DNA of 64,000 bases from contig NZ_CANMJE010000007.1 in the NCBI RefSeq assembly GCF_947498095.1, positions 124,001-188,000 of the forward strand, written 5' to 3'. The notes beneath the pieces were generated by a model. That model worked only from the letters and a program-made list of their open reading frames with translations. It was not told where the DNA came from and made no database searches. Positions 1 to 8,501 of the stretch are shown one piece after another. This DNA is from an uncultured Shimia sp. (lineage in GTDB: Bacteria > Pseudomonadota > Alphaproteobacteria > Rhodobacterales > Rhodobacteraceae). How positions within the stretch are numbered: the first letter of the stretch is position 1; each line of letters begins with the position of its first letter. The translations under genes were made by a program, and so were the position numbers.

Positions 1-1284
1 AAGCGTGTCGAGGTCAACTCGGTCGGGCGCGTGATGCGAGAGTTGGACCGTCAAGAAGGTTTGCAAGGTCAGGACCTGCAGCTGACTATTGACCAAAAGC
101 TGCAATCGTACATTCAGGCGCGGCTGGGTGAGGAAAGTGCCGCAGCGATTGTGATGGATTGCCAGAATGGCGATCTCTTGGCCGTCTGTTCAGCGCCCAC
201 TTTCGATCCCAACCAGTTCGTGACCGGAATATCTGTCGCGAACTATCAAGAGCTGACGGACAACAAGTATCGGCCCTTGGCGGCCAAATCCGTACAGGGC
301 ACTTATCCTCCGGGGTCAACGTTCAAGATGATCACTGCCCTTGCTGCTCTGGAAGACGGCCTGATCTCATCGGAAGACACTGTCTGGTGCCCCGGCCATC
401 TGGAAGTCTCGGATCGCAAGTTCCATTGTTGGAAACGCGCAGGCCACGGCCACATGAACCTCAACAAGGCGCTGCGCGAAAGCTGCGATGTCTATTTTTA
501 CGAACTGGCGCTGGAACTGGGCATCGACCGAATTTCGGCAATGTCGGAAAAGCTGGGCCTTGGTCATCGCCACGACCTGCCGCTATCTGGCATCGCCAGT
601 GGGCTGAACCCCACTCGGGAATGGAAGGAACAGGTGCGCGGGCAAAACTGGGTGCCGGGTGACACCGTCAATGTCTCAATTGGACAGGGGTTTGTGCTGG
701 CCTCCCCCCTGCAACTGGCGGTGATGACCGCGCGATTGGCCTCAGGTAAGTCGCTGGATCCGCGCGTCGTCAAATCCGTGAACGGGGTTGAGACCCCGCG
801 GGTCGATGCCCCGTCGCTGGGATTGAACGAAAACAACCTGCGCCAGGTCAGGCGTGCCATGTTCGACGTGTCGAACAATCGCCGGGGCACGGCCTATGGC
901 AGCCGGATCATCGACGATGCCGCCCGCCTTGCTGGCAAGACAGGAACCAGCCAGGTCCGCAACATCACGGCTGCAGAACGGGCGGCCGGTGTGACACGCA
1001 ATGAGGATCTGCCTTGGGAACGTCGCGACCACGCCCTGTTTGTAAACTTTGCCCCTATGGAAGACCCGAAGATCGCGGTTGCCGTGGTGGTCGAACACGG
1101 CGGCGGCGGTTCAAAAGCAGCCGCCCCCATCGCGCGCGACATCACCCTTCAGGCGCTGTTTGACGGCGATCCACCGCTTGAAGCCTATCCCAGTCGAGAT
1201 CGCCGCAAAATCAAGGAACAGCAGGATCGATTGCGCGTCCTGATGCCCGACCGGGACGGCAATCGCGGGGATGCCCGCACATGA
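1..1284 (+). CDS. mrdA: Penicillin-binding protein 2 (transpeptidase), 5' truncated by window
   Basis: Peptidoglycan DD-transpeptidase of the elongasome, anchored in the inner membrane with its catalytic domain in the periplasm. The reading frame is open from base 1, so the N-terminal membrane anchor and most of the pedestal domain lie outside the window. The transpeptidase motifs are all visible: SxxK as STFK near base 316, the SxD/N-type motif in SCDVYFYE near 481, and KTGTSQ near 937. It ends in an ATGA overlap with rodA, the usual mrdA-rodA arrangement, so the two are probably cotranslated. Identity is firm from the motifs plus the rodA partner; only the missing N-terminus is unknown. Confidence 0.95.
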   Translation, partial: KRVEVNSVGRVMRELDRQEGLQGQDLQLTIDQKLQSYIQARLGEESAAAIVMDCQNGDLLAVCSAPTFDPNQFVTGISVANYQELTDNKYRPLAAKSVQGTYPPGSTFKMITALAALEDGLISSEDTVWCPGHLEVSDRKFHCWKRAGHGHMNLNKALRESCDVYFYELALELGIDRISAMSEKLGLGHRHDLPLSGIASGLNPTREWKEQVRGQNWVPGDTVNVSIGQGFVLASPLQLAVMTARLASGKSLDPRVVKSVNGVETPRVDAPSLGLNENNLRQVRRAMFDVSNNRRGTAYGSRIIDDAARLAGKTGTSQVRNITAAERAAGVTRNEDLPWERRDHALFVNFAPMEDPKIAVAVVVEHGGGGSKAAAPIARDITLQALFDGDPPLEAYPSRDRRKIKEQQDRLRVLMPDRDGNRGDART

Positions 1285-2420
1285 GTTATCTAGAGTATAC
1301 CGTCAAATCCGTGCCAACCGGCCCGCGCAAGGTGCTCTACCTGAACTGGCCATTGATCCTGTTGCTGTCGGCAGTGGCGGGCGTTGGTTTCATGATGCTC
1401 TATTCAGTCGCCGGAGGTGGTTTCAGCCCTTGGGCAGAACCGCAGATCAAGCGCTTTGTCATGGGGCTGGGCTTGATGATGGTTGTGGCCCTGATCCCGA
1501 TCTGGTTCTGGCGCAGCATCTCAAGTGGGGCGTATTTAGGTACGATCCTTTTGCTGGTTCTGGTAGAGGTCATGGGCAGTGTCGGGATGGGGGCTCAGCG
1601 ATGGATCGACCTTGGTTTCATGCGCCTGCAGCCTTCAGAGTTGATGAAAATCACGCTCGTGATGGCGTTGGCAGCTTACTATGACTGGCTATCGCCAGAC
1701 CGGGTGTCGCGCCCGCTTTGGGTTTTGCTGCCGGTGCTGGCGATCCTGTTGCCAACCGCCTTGGTTCTGCGCCAACCCGATCTTGGCACATCGCTTTTGC
1801 TGATCATGGGCGGCGCGATGGTCATGTTTATGGCGGGTGTTCACTGGGGGTACTTTGCCGCCGTGACGACGCTGGGTGTTGGCCTGATTACAGCGGTCTT
1901 TCAGTCGCGCGGAACCACATGGCAATTGCTCAAAGACTATCAGTACCGCCGTATTGATACTTTCCTTGATCCTGCCAGTGACCCCTTGGGCGCCGGCTAT
2001 CACATCACGCAGTCCAAGATCGCCTTGGGGTCCGGCGGATGGACGGGACGTGGCTTTATGCAAGGCACACAGTCACGGCTAAACTTTTTGCCCGAAAAGC
2101 ATACCGATTTTATCTTTACGACTTTGGCGGAAGAGTTTGGCTTTCTGGGCGGCATCTCATTGTTGGGGCTTTATGCGCTGATCATCGTGTTCTCCATCAC
2201 CGCCGCTTTGGTCAACCGCGACAGGTTCTCGTCACTCCTGATCCTAGGGATCGCAGCGACCTTCTTCCTGTTCTTTGCGGTCAATATGTCGATGGTCATG
2301 GGATTGGCGCCTGTGGTCGGGGTGCCCCTGCCCTTGGTCAGCTATGGCGGCTCTGCCATGTTGGTTCTGATGGTGGCCTTTGGGTTGATCCAAAGCGCCC
2401 ATGTGCATCGGCCCCGTTAA
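1281..2420 (+). CDS. rodA: Rod shape-determining protein RodA (SEDS glycosyltransferase)
   Basis: SEDS-family peptidoglycan polymerase that works with PBP2 during cell elongation. The 379-residue protein is a polytopic membrane protein with about ten hydrophobic segments. The C-terminal part carries the family signature (KHTDFIFTTLAEEFGFLGG, and later PLPLVSYGGSA) that marks RodA/FtsW. The start ATG overlaps the mrdA stop as ATGA. Length and motif order fit RodA rather than FtsW, and the mrdA partner supports this. No regulatory signal of its own is visible; it should be read through from the mre/mrd operon. Confidence 0.96.
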   Translation: MSYLEYTVKSVPTGPRKVLYLNWPLILLLSAVAGVGFMMLYSVAGGGFSPWAEPQIKRFVMGLGLMMVVALIPIWFWRSISSGAYLGTILLLVLVEVMGSVGMGAQRWIDLGFMRLQPSELMKITLVMALAAYYDWLSPDRVSRPLWVLLPVLAILLPTALVLRQPDLGTSLLLIMGGAMVMFMAGVHWGYFAAVTTLGVGLITAVFQSRGTTWQLLKDYQYRRIDTFLDPASDPLGAGYHITQSKIALGSGGWTGRGFMQGTQSRLNFLPEKHTDFIFTTLAEEFGFLGGISLLGLYALIIVFSITAALVNRDRFSSLLILGIAATFFLFFAVNMSMVMGLAPVVGVPLPLVSYGGSAMLVLMVAFGLIQSAHVHRPR

Positions 2421-2492
2421 CCGGGCTTGCCCAGCGCTGTGATCTGTGGCCTGACTGTCGCAATTCGCAGGTGACGTCTCAGAGGAAATTAG

Positions 2493-3422
2493 ATGATCAA
2501 CGTTCTATTTGCCGCCCGCCCCGAGCGTTGGACCACTTACGAGGCCCCGCTGAAGGCTGCGTTTCAGGAACTGGCGCTTGAGGTTAACTTGCGCACTGAT
2601 TTGGCGCCGCAAGAGGTGGATTACATCGTCTATGCGCCCAACAGTGAGGTGCAGGATTTCGGACCCTACACAGACTGCAAGGCGGTATTGAACCTGTGGG
2701 CCGGTGTGGAAGCCATTACCGGCAACCAAACTCTGACCCAGCCTTTGGCCCGCATGGTGGACTATGGATTGACCCAAGGCATGATCGAATGGGTCACAGG
2801 GCATGTTCTGCGTCACCATCTGGGTATGGACCTGCACATTACCGGGCAAGACGGAGACTGGCGCACATTTGTCCCGCCCCTAGCCGAAGATCGCCGCGTG
2901 ACGATCCTGGGATTGGGCGAACTGGGCATGGCCTGTGCAAACGCCCTCGCAGGGCTGGGGTTCCCGGTGACAGGCTGGAGCCGTTCTGCGAAAACCGCCG
3001 AAGGGATAACATGCCTGAACGGACCTGGTGGGTTAACAGAGGCATTGGCGACCGCCGACATTCTTGTGTTGTTGCTGCCCAACACACCCGCGACCACCAA
3101 CATCTTAAACCATGAGACCTTGTCACAGCTTCCCAAAGGCGCGGTGATCATCAACCCCGGTCGCGGTCAGTTGATCGACGATGATGCCTTGCTGACGGCG
3201 TTGGACTGCGGACAGGTCGGCCATGCCACGCTGGACGTGTTTCGTGTCGAACCTTTGCCCAAGGACCACCCCTATTGGGCCCATCCAAACGTGACGGTGA
3301 CGCCGCATATCGCCAGTGAAACCCGGCCGGTATCAGCCAGCCGCGTGATCGCGCAAAACATTCGTCGCTGCGAAGATGGAGAGCCTCTTTTGTATCTGGT
3401 CGACCGGGCCGCCGGCTACTGA
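2493..3422 (+). CDS. Glyoxylate/hydroxypyruvate reductase-like 2-hydroxyacid dehydrogenase (GhrA type)
   Basis: NAD(P)H-dependent 2-hydroxyacid dehydrogenase of 309 residues, the size of the GhrA class. The nucleotide-binding glycine motif LGLGELG lies near residue 138, followed by the family segment INPGRGQLIDD, the DVFRVEPLP segment with the catalytic Glu, and PHIASET with the catalytic His. A ribosome site (AGAGGAAA) precedes the ATG. The gene follows rodA by 72 bases on the same strand and converges on the BenE gene, with a 7-base overlap of the 3' ends. Glyoxylate or hydroxypyruvate is the likely substrate by family; the exact substrate cannot be read from the sequence. Confidence 0.88.
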   Translation: MINVLFAARPERWTTYEAPLKAAFQELALEVNLRTDLAPQEVDYIVYAPNSEVQDFGPYTDCKAVLNLWAGVEAITGNQTLTQPLARMVDYGLTQGMIEWVTGHVLRHHLGMDLHITGQDGDWRTFVPPLAEDRRVTILGLGELGMACANALAGLGFPVTGWSRSAKTAEGITCLNGPGGLTEALATADILVLLLPNTPATTNILNHETLSQLPKGAVIINPGRGQLIDDDALLTALDCGQVGHATLDVFRVEPLPKDHPYWAHPNVTVTPHIASETRPVSASRVIAQNIRRCEDGEPLLYLVDRAAGY

Positions 3423-4588
3423 GACCACGCGCGCTTGGCCATCCAGATTGTTGCCCCGATCACAACGCCCCAAAAGGCACCGCTCACGCCAAACAGGCTC
3501 ATGCCGCTGGCGGTAATGAGGAAAGTCATCGCAGGCGCCTCGGTTTGAGCGGGATCGTTGAACGCGGCTGAAATGGCAGCGACCAGCGCAGGGATCAACG
3601 CCAAACCCGCCACGGCCGTGATCAGATCCGCGGGCGCAACGCTGGCAAGCGCGGTCACCGCGGCGGCTGCAAAGGCAAAGCCGACGTAAACCACTCCCGA
3701 AACGATTGCAGCCCAATAGCGGCCCTTGGGATCTGCGCCGGCGTCATCTCCGGCCATCATTGCAGCGGTTATCGCGGACATGTTGACGGGTACGGACCCA
3801 AAAGGCGCAATCAGCAAACTGGCCAACCCGGTTTGACGCAGCGCCGACTGGCGATTGACGGCGTAGCCGTTTAACTCAAGGACCGAAAAGCCCGGAATGT
3901 TCTGACCAGCCATTGTCACGAGATACAGCGGAATGGCGATAGAGATCACGGATTGCACGGAAAAGACCGGGGCAATCCATGTCATCTCGGGCAAGAAACG
4001 TGCGGCTTCGGTCTCGGCAACCTGCGGCACCTCAACGCCAAAGATCATCACGCCAAGAAAGGCGACGACGGCCAGCGGCATTGCAGCAAGGCGGTTCCAC
4101 GTCAGGCCAATAACCCATGCGATGATGACCGGAATCACCAGTTTCGGCGCGCTGCCCAAGCCCAGGGCTGGCGCCAAACACAGTTTCAGGATCACCCCTG
4201 CCAAGAGGGCATTGGCCACGGGTTTTGGGATCGCTGCAACAACACGCCCTAGCGCAGGGATCACGCCTGTCAGGGCGATCAACAGCGCGCAGGCGATCAT
4301 CGCCCCGACCGCTTCGGCAAAGCCTCCGGGCAAAGTGGCAGAAGCGGCCAGAAACGCAGCGCCAGGCGTGGACCATGCCACTGCCGCCGGCGTCCGTGTG
4401 ATGGCCGGCAGCCAGATGCTGCAAAACCCCATGCCAAGTGTCGCAAAGAACAAGCCGGTTGCGGCTTGTGACTGGCTGGCCCCCATCGCTGTAAGACCCG
4501 CCAGAACAATTGCAAAGGACGCCGCGTAGCCGACAAAGGCCGCCAAGGCACCGATATAGATCGCCCGAAGAGATATGTCCTGAAACAT
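3416..4588 (-). CDS. benE: BenE family benzoate/proton symporter-like transporter
   Basis: Integral membrane protein of 390 residues with about twelve hydrophobic segments, matching the BenE family of benzoate:H+ symporters (N-terminal run with YIGALAAFVGY; later NIPGFSVLELNGY and the PFGSVPVNMSAITAA segment typical of the family). No aromatic catabolic genes lie nearby, so benzoate as substrate is a family-level guess. It stands alone between two differently transcribed groups, converging with the dehydrogenase on the left. The ATG at 4588 is followed directly by the polar-then-hydrophobic N-terminus expected for this family. Confidence 0.87.
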   Translation of the reverse strand: MFQDISLRAIYIGALAAFVGYAASFAIVLAGLTAMGASQSQAATGLFFATLGMGFCSIWLPAITRTPAAVAWSTPGAAFLAASATLPGGFAEAVGAMIACALLIALTGVIPALGRVVAAIPKPVANALLAGVILKLCLAPALGLGSAPKLVIPVIIAWVIGLTWNRLAAMPLAVVAFLGVMIFGVEVPQVAETEAARFLPEMTWIAPVFSVQSVISIAIPLYLVTMAGQNIPGFSVLELNGYAVNRQSALRQTGLASLLIAPFGSVPVNMSAITAAMMAGDDAGADPKGRYWAAIVSGVVYVGFAFAAAAVTALASVAPADLITAVAGLALIPALVAAISAAFNDPAQTEAPAMTFLITASGMSLFGVSGAFWGVVIGATIWMAKRAWSQ

Positions 4589-4624
4589 CCCGGCCTCTCT
4601 TTACCTAGGGGTTCATAACGAAGG

Positions 4625-5407
4625 CTAACGCAGTTTGGGGGGATTGTCCGGGTCGCTGCCCGGTGTCACGGGTACATATTCTTGCGGCTTTGCTAGTTCC
4701 GGCAGGTCAAACCGCAACCCGACACGCGCCATCTGTGCGGCGACCGGATCACTGGCGGCAAAAAAACCAACATCCAATGCACCGGCTTCGATACCAGAAA
4801 AGGTCAGCGCCTCTGACACGGCTTTGGCCAAGGCACTTTGAGCGTCCGGGATTGCCTCGACAAAACCCAACATGTGGCTTTGGCTACCGGTGTCGTAGGA
4901 CACCCCAACCAAATACGCCATTTTCGCAAGTCCGGCGGCTGTTGAGAGCTTCTGATCCAGGGCTGTTACCAGATTTTCAGGCAACCCTGCGGGTGCGGTG
5001 AATTCCTGTGGGGTTGCTTCGACCTCATCAGGTGTGTTGGTCAGCGTTTCGGCCAACCATTTCAGCGCTTCCGGCGGGATCAGGATTGACGAGGGCGCAA
5101 CCTCGAGATTCAGACCCAGCCCAATGTTCTGCCCGGCCAGCATGGAAGAGATCACACGCCCCGACAGGGCGGCATAAGGTGCGGGTTTGCCGACAAAAGT
5201 GCCAAGGCGCTCTTCGGTGTCAAAGACCAGCACAAAGGAATGATCCGACAGGTCGAACAATTCCGGTGAGATACTGTCACCTTCGGGCTCTTTGCTGAGC
5301 AGCAGGAACAGTTCGGCATCCGCCAGGCGTTCGTAAAAGCGTAAACGCGCGGCGTCGTCCTCCGGGGCGGCGTCCATTGCAGCATGGGTCTGATCCAGCG
5401 GTGTCAT
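4625..5407 (-). CDS. SseB family protein
   Basis: Soluble protein of 260 residues with an SseB-type N-terminal domain (AEL FLLLSKEPEG, then DTEERL and the RVISSML region). SseB was named in enterobacteria but the domain is widespread and its role outside them is not established. The long open frame extends upstream, but the start at 5407 is chosen because it forms an ATGA overlap with the stop of the upstream glycosylase-like gene and opens the recognisable domain. The two genes thus form a translationally coupled pair. No membrane segment or signal peptide is seen. Confidence 0.8.
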   Translation of the reverse strand: MTPLDQTHAAMDAAPEDDAARLRFYERLADAELFLLLSKEPEGDSISPELFDLSDHSFVLVFDTEERLGTFVGKPAPYAALSGRVISSMLAGQNIGLGLNLEVAPSSILIPPEALKWLAETLTNTPDEVEATPQEFTAPAGLPENLVTALDQKLSTAAGLAKMAYLVGVSYDTGSQSHMLGFVEAIPDAQSALAKAVSEALTFSGIEAGALDVGFFAASDPVAAQMARVGLRFDLPELAKPQEYVPVTPGSDPDNPPKLR

Positions 5408-5985
5408 TCCAGAACCTCTTTGATCCGGGTGCGCAAGACCGGTAAAAGATCGGACGCGAACCACGGGTTTTTCTTTATCCATGCCGTATTGCGCCACGAC
5501 GGATGTGGCAAGGGAAAGCGGTCGGGCGCATAGTCGCGCCACGCTGCCACGGTCTCGGTCACACCAGCCTTGTGACCCAGGTGCCATTTTTGCGCATAGC
5601 CTCCGATCAATAAGGTCAGCTGCACATTCGGCAGATGATCGAGAACCCGCTGGCGCCACGTCGAGGCGCAGATTGCCGGAGGCGCCAGATCGCTGCCCTT
5701 GGCGTTGTAGCCGGGAAAACAAAAGGCCATCGGAAGGATGGCGATCTGGTCTCGGTCGTAAAAGACCGCGGGATCAACACCCATCCATTCGCGCAGGCGA
5801 TCGCCTGACGGATCGGTAAACGGTTTTCCACTTTCATGTACCCGCGCGCCCGGCGCCTGCCCGACGATCAGAAGCCGCGCATCGGGTTGGAACCACGGAA
5901 CCGGGCGCGGGCTGTGCCGCGTGGCTGTTTGGGCAAAACGATCCGCGCAAAGACGGCAGGCCCGAATATCTTCGATCAGTGACAT
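5404..5985 (-). CDS. Uracil-DNA glycosylase family protein
   Basis: Protein of 193 residues from the uracil-DNA glycosylase superfamily. It shows the GQAPG water-activating loop near residue 50 and the PHPSWRN motif near residue 160, which correspond to motifs 1 and 2 of the superfamily. An N-terminal CRLCADRF pair of cysteines recalls the iron-sulfur families 4/5, although the full four-cysteine set is not clear. The start at 5985 (MSLIEDI) is preferred over an upstream start at 6063 because the extension has no family resemblance and would run across the ArsR operator. It is divergent from the arsR-like gene and coupled to the SseB gene. Substrate preference is unknown. Confidence 0.85.
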   Translation of the reverse strand: MSLIEDIRACRLCADRFAQTATRHSPRPVPWFQPDARLLIVGQAPGARVHESGKPFTDPSGDRLREWMGVDPAVFYDRDQIAILPMAFCFPGYNAKGSDLAPPAICASTWRQRVLDHLPNVQLTLLIGGYAQKWHLGHKAGVTETVAAWRDYAPDRFPLPHPSWRNTAWIKKNPWFASDLLPVLRTRIKEVLE

Positions 5986-6026
5986 GCACCCAATCTGCGT
6001 CACCCTACTGCGAAGCGAAACCGAAT

Positions 6027-6052
6027 TATATTTCGACAAATATCGAAATATA
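6027..6052. promoter_or_regulatory. Distal palindromic operator of the ArsR-type regulator
   Basis: Perfect 10-bp inverted repeat TATATTTCGA, 6-base spacer, TCGAAATATA. It lies in the divergent gap between the glycosylase-like gene and the arsR-like gene. AT-rich dyads of this form are typical ArsR/SmtB operators. Binding by the adjacent regulator is inferred. Confidence 0.7.
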
Positions 6053-6075
6053 CCTTGCGCCAAATAATTATTTCT

Positions 6076-6091
6076 ATATTTCTAGAAATAT
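6076..6091. promoter_or_regulatory. Proximal palindromic operator overlapping the arsR start codon
   Basis: Perfect 16-base palindrome ATATTTCTAGAAATAT. Its last two bases are the first two of the ATG at 6090. The half-site resembles the arms of the operator at 6027-6052, which suggests that one regulator binds both and represses its own gene. Confidence 0.65.
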
Positions 6092-6434
6092 GAAACACGA
6101 ATCAACAGATGATATCTCTCTCGCTATCGCCGCCTCGACCTTTGCGGCGCTGGGTTCAGAGCAACGGCTTTCCGTGCTGCGCTGCCTGGTGCGCGCGGGC
6201 CCCGAAGGTCTGAGCATTGGCGAGTTGGGACAACGCAGTGGTGTGACGGGGTCAACCCTCACGCACCACATGAAAATTCTGGCCCAATCCGGGCTGGTAA
6301 CGCAGGAAAAACAGGGGCGATCCATCATTTGCGCCGCCGTGGCCTATGACGAGATCCGCACCCTGTCCCAATTTCTGTTGAATGAATGCTGCGCTGACAG
6401 CGACCTTCCCCATGAGGATCATGACCATGGCTGA
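6090..6434 (+). CDS. ArsR-family winged-helix repressor
   Basis: DNA-binding regulator of 114 residues. The central segment (FAALGSEQRLSVLRCLV, then SIGELGQRSGVTGSTLTHHMKIL) is the ArsR winged helix-turn-helix. The tail ends in CCADSDLPHEDHDHG, a Cys/His/Asp-rich stretch that could bind metal or metalloid; the classical ELCVCDL metal box is absent. The frame is open further upstream, but ATG 6090 gives the normal family length, and the upstream extension would cover both operator palindromes. It overlaps the downstream permease gene, so the permease is its probable target. It may sense arsenicals, Cu/Zn or a sulfur species; the sequence does not decide. Confidence 0.88.
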   Translation: MKHESTDDISLAIAASTFAALGSEQRLSVLRCLVRAGPEGLSIGELGQRSGVTGSTLTHHMKILAQSGLVTQEKQGRSIICAAVAYDEIRTLSQFLLNECCADSDLPHEDHDHG

Positions 6435-7461
6435 TACCACGCAATCCCCGCCGCCCATTGGCGCTCGGCTGGCACGAATTGACAAAGCGTGGCTGGCGCT
6501 CATTCTGATCTTGATTGCCGTGGCCGTTTTGGATTTACCGCAATTCATCCCGACGGTAACCTTTGCCATTGGCGCGCTTGGACATACGGCGCCGTTCATT
6601 CTGTTTGCGATCTTTGCCATCGGCTATCTCAAGGCAACGGGGGCGGAAACGATCCTCGCCAAAGCTTTTGAAGGCCGCGAAACACGTATGATCCTGTTTG
6701 CAGCCCTCTTGGGCGGGCTGTCTCCGTTTTGCTCATGCGAGGTCATCCCGTTTATCGCGGCGTTGCTGGCCGTCGGGGCACCTCTGAGCGCGGTCATGGC
6801 CTTTTGGCTGGCTTCCCCCCTGATGGATCCGGCAATGTTCGCCATTACCTCAGGGACGCTGGGTTTCGATTTCGCGATTGCCAAAACCTTGGCGGCCGTG
6901 GGCCTGGGGCTGATGGGCGGGTTTGTCACAATGACCTTTGCCAAGTCACCGGTTTTTGCTGATCCACTGCGTGAAAAACCACAAGTTGGTGGGTGCTGCG
7001 GGGTCAAACAGCCGTTCCAAGGCAAACCGGTTTGGAAGTTCTGGCAAGAGGCTGAGCGCCGCGAGACTTTCAAAAATGCGACGCTGGAAAATGGTCTGTT
7101 CCTGCTGAAATGGCTCGCCTTGGCCTATGTTATCGAAGCCCTCATGCTGGAATACGTCCCGGCCGAAATGATTGCCGCATTCCTCGGCGGTGAAGGCATC
7201 AAACCGATCCTTCTGGGTGCACTCGTCGGAGCTCCGGCCTATCTGAACGGCTACGGCGCGGTGCCGTTGGTGGACGCTCTCTTGCAGCAAGGCATGTCCA
7301 ACGGCGCGGCTATGAGCTTTGTGATTGCCGGCGGCGTCAGCTGTATCCCAGCCGCAATCGCCGTCTGGGCATTGGTCAAGCCGCGCGTCTTTGTTGCCTA
7401 TCTTGGTTATGCGATGATTGGTGCATTCTTGGCCGGTCTGGCCTGGCAATACGTCGCCTGA
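6427..7461 (+). CDS. DUF318/ArsP-like permease
   Basis: Membrane protein of 344 residues from the DUF318 permease family, which includes the organoarsenical exporter ArsP and the putative Cu/Zn exporter SO_0444. Several hydrophobic segments surround two conserved cysteine motifs: SPFCSCEVIP near residue 100 and a cytoplasmic GGCCGVK pair near residue 190; a third Cys lies in GGVSCIPAA near the end. Conserved FCSCE cysteines in this family are linked to soft metal or metalloid export. ATG 6427 is chosen because GAGG at 6414-6417 is nine bases upstream; ATG 6421 is possible. It overlaps the arsR-type gene by 8 bases, forming a two-gene efflux unit. Confidence 0.85.
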   Translation: MADTTQSPPPIGARLARIDKAWLALILILIAVAVLDLPQFIPTVTFAIGALGHTAPFILFAIFAIGYLKATGAETILAKAFEGRETRMILFAALLGGLSPFCSCEVIPFIAALLAVGAPLSAVMAFWLASPLMDPAMFAITSGTLGFDFAIAKTLAAVGLGLMGGFVTMTFAKSPVFADPLREKPQVGGCCGVKQPFQGKPVWKFWQEAERRETFKNATLENGLFLLKWLALAYVIEALMLEYVPAEMIAAFLGGEGIKPILLGALVGAPAYLNGYGAVPLVDALLQQGMSNGAAMSFVIAGGVSCIPAAIAVWALVKPRVFVAYLGYAMIGAFLAGLAWQYVA

Positions 7462-7841
7462 CGCGTCTAATAGACCCAAGAACTTAACGCGGGGCATTGT
7501 TTGGCACATCAGTCAAACAATGCCCCGTGGCCATTGCGACAGGGAATTCCTAAGGGCATATGCACCGTTGATTTTGCGATGACCCCCTTGATGCAGCGCA
7601 GCTTTCCGCTTTTGCAGGCACGGCTTGTCGCGTCCGAAAACGCAACCTCTAGTCGTAAAACACCCGAAAACCCGAGAAACTGGTGCAGTTACGCCGTTTT
7701 TTTGCCGCCCAATGTTCAATTTTATGCAGCATGTTGTTGCTAATTCCCCCTGTATTCCGACATATTGGGAGATAAGACGCCACATAGAGCGTTAACCAAA
7801 ACCCTTTAAGAGGGATGGCCAGAGCAGAGCCGGAGCGATTT
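7462..7841. other. 380-base intergenic region before kpsT
   Basis: Gap between the DUF318 permease and the kpsT-like gene. It holds a strong hairpin (7490-7527) and presumably the promoter for the polysaccharide genes. Two short ORFs (7501-7743 plus, 7513-7785 minus) have no recognisable protein features, no good ribosome site and overlap the hairpin, so they are not called. Confidence 0.6.
7490..7527. terminator. Strong hairpin downstream of the DUF318 permease
   Basis: Perfect 14-bp stem (CGGGGCATTGTTTG and its complement) with a 10-base loop. There is no U-tract on the plus strand, so it may act as a factor-dependent terminator or 3' stabiliser rather than a classical intrinsic terminator. 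Confidence 0.6.
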
Positions 7842-8501
7842 ATGCTCGAATTTGATAATGTGAGTAAGTCCTTTTGGACGGGAACCCAGCGCAAGGTGAT
7901 CCTTGACCGCGTGTCTTTTCGCGTGGACATTGGAAAGTCCCTTGGCATTCTCGCACCCAATGGTACCGGCAAGACGACACTTATCAATATGATGGCCGGG
8001 CTGGAAAAACCCGACGAAGGTGACATCCGCCGTAAATGCCGCATCTCATTCCCGCTTGGATTTATGGGCGGCGTTGTCGGCAAGCATTCCGCCGTTGAGA
8101 ACAGTCGCTACATCGCGCGTCTTTATGGGCTGGACCCGGACTATGTCGAAGCCTTCTGTCGCTGGCTTTGCAATCTTGGTGAATACTTTGACCAGCCACT
8201 GGGAACCTACTCGGCTGGCATGCGGTCCCGGTTTACATTTTCCCTGCTGCTCGCGCTTGATTTCGACATGTACCTGATTGATGAGGGCATGCCGTCATCC
8301 ACCGATGTCGAGTTTAACCGCAAGGCAGGTGAACTATTGAAAGAACGGCTGCGCACCACAACGATCGTGATCGTGTCGCACCAGCCGCAAATCCTAGAAA
8401 AATACGCAAGCTCGGCAGCCGTCCTTCTTGATGGTAAGCTATTCATGTTTGACACCTTGGAAGAGGCAAAGCAGCTCTATGACTACCAAACCCAAGGCTA
8501 A
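7842..8501 (+). CDS. kpsT: Capsular polysaccharide ABC exporter ATPase (KpsT-like)
   Basis: Nucleotide-binding subunit of 219 residues for a Wzt/KpsT-type polysaccharide exporter. Walker A (APNGTGKTT) is near residue 37, the signature is the reduced YSAGMRSRF form typical of KpsT, and Walker B is YLIDEG near residue 144. ATG 7842 (MLEFDNVSK) is preferred to 7815 because GGAG sits seven bases upstream and it matches family N-termini. Its end overlaps kpsE by 23 bases. The permease partner KpsM is not in this window and must be encoded elsewhere. Role: ATP-driven export of a capsule-like polysaccharide across the inner membrane. Confidence 0.88.
   Translation: MLEFDNVSKSFWTGTQRKVILDRVSFRVDIGKSLGILAPNGTGKTTLINMMAGLEKPDEGDIRRKCRISFPLGFMGGVVGKHSAVENSRYIARLYGLDPDYVEAFCRWLCNLGEYFDQPLGTYSAGMRSRFTFSLLLALDFDMYLIDEGMPSSTDVEFNRKAGELLKERLRTTTIVIVSHQPQILEKYASSAAVLLDGKLFMFDTLEEAKQLYDYQTQG

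Noticed and set aside
3933-4529. 198-residue plus-strand ORF inside the BenE gene
   Set aside because: Low-complexity Ala/Pro/Arg composition typical of the complement of a membrane protein gene; the opposite frame is a clear transporter.
7501-7743. 80-residue ORF between the permease and kpsT, and a 90-residue ORF on the other strand
   Set aside because: Both overlap the 7490-7527 hairpin, lack a good ribosome site and show no recognisable protein pattern.
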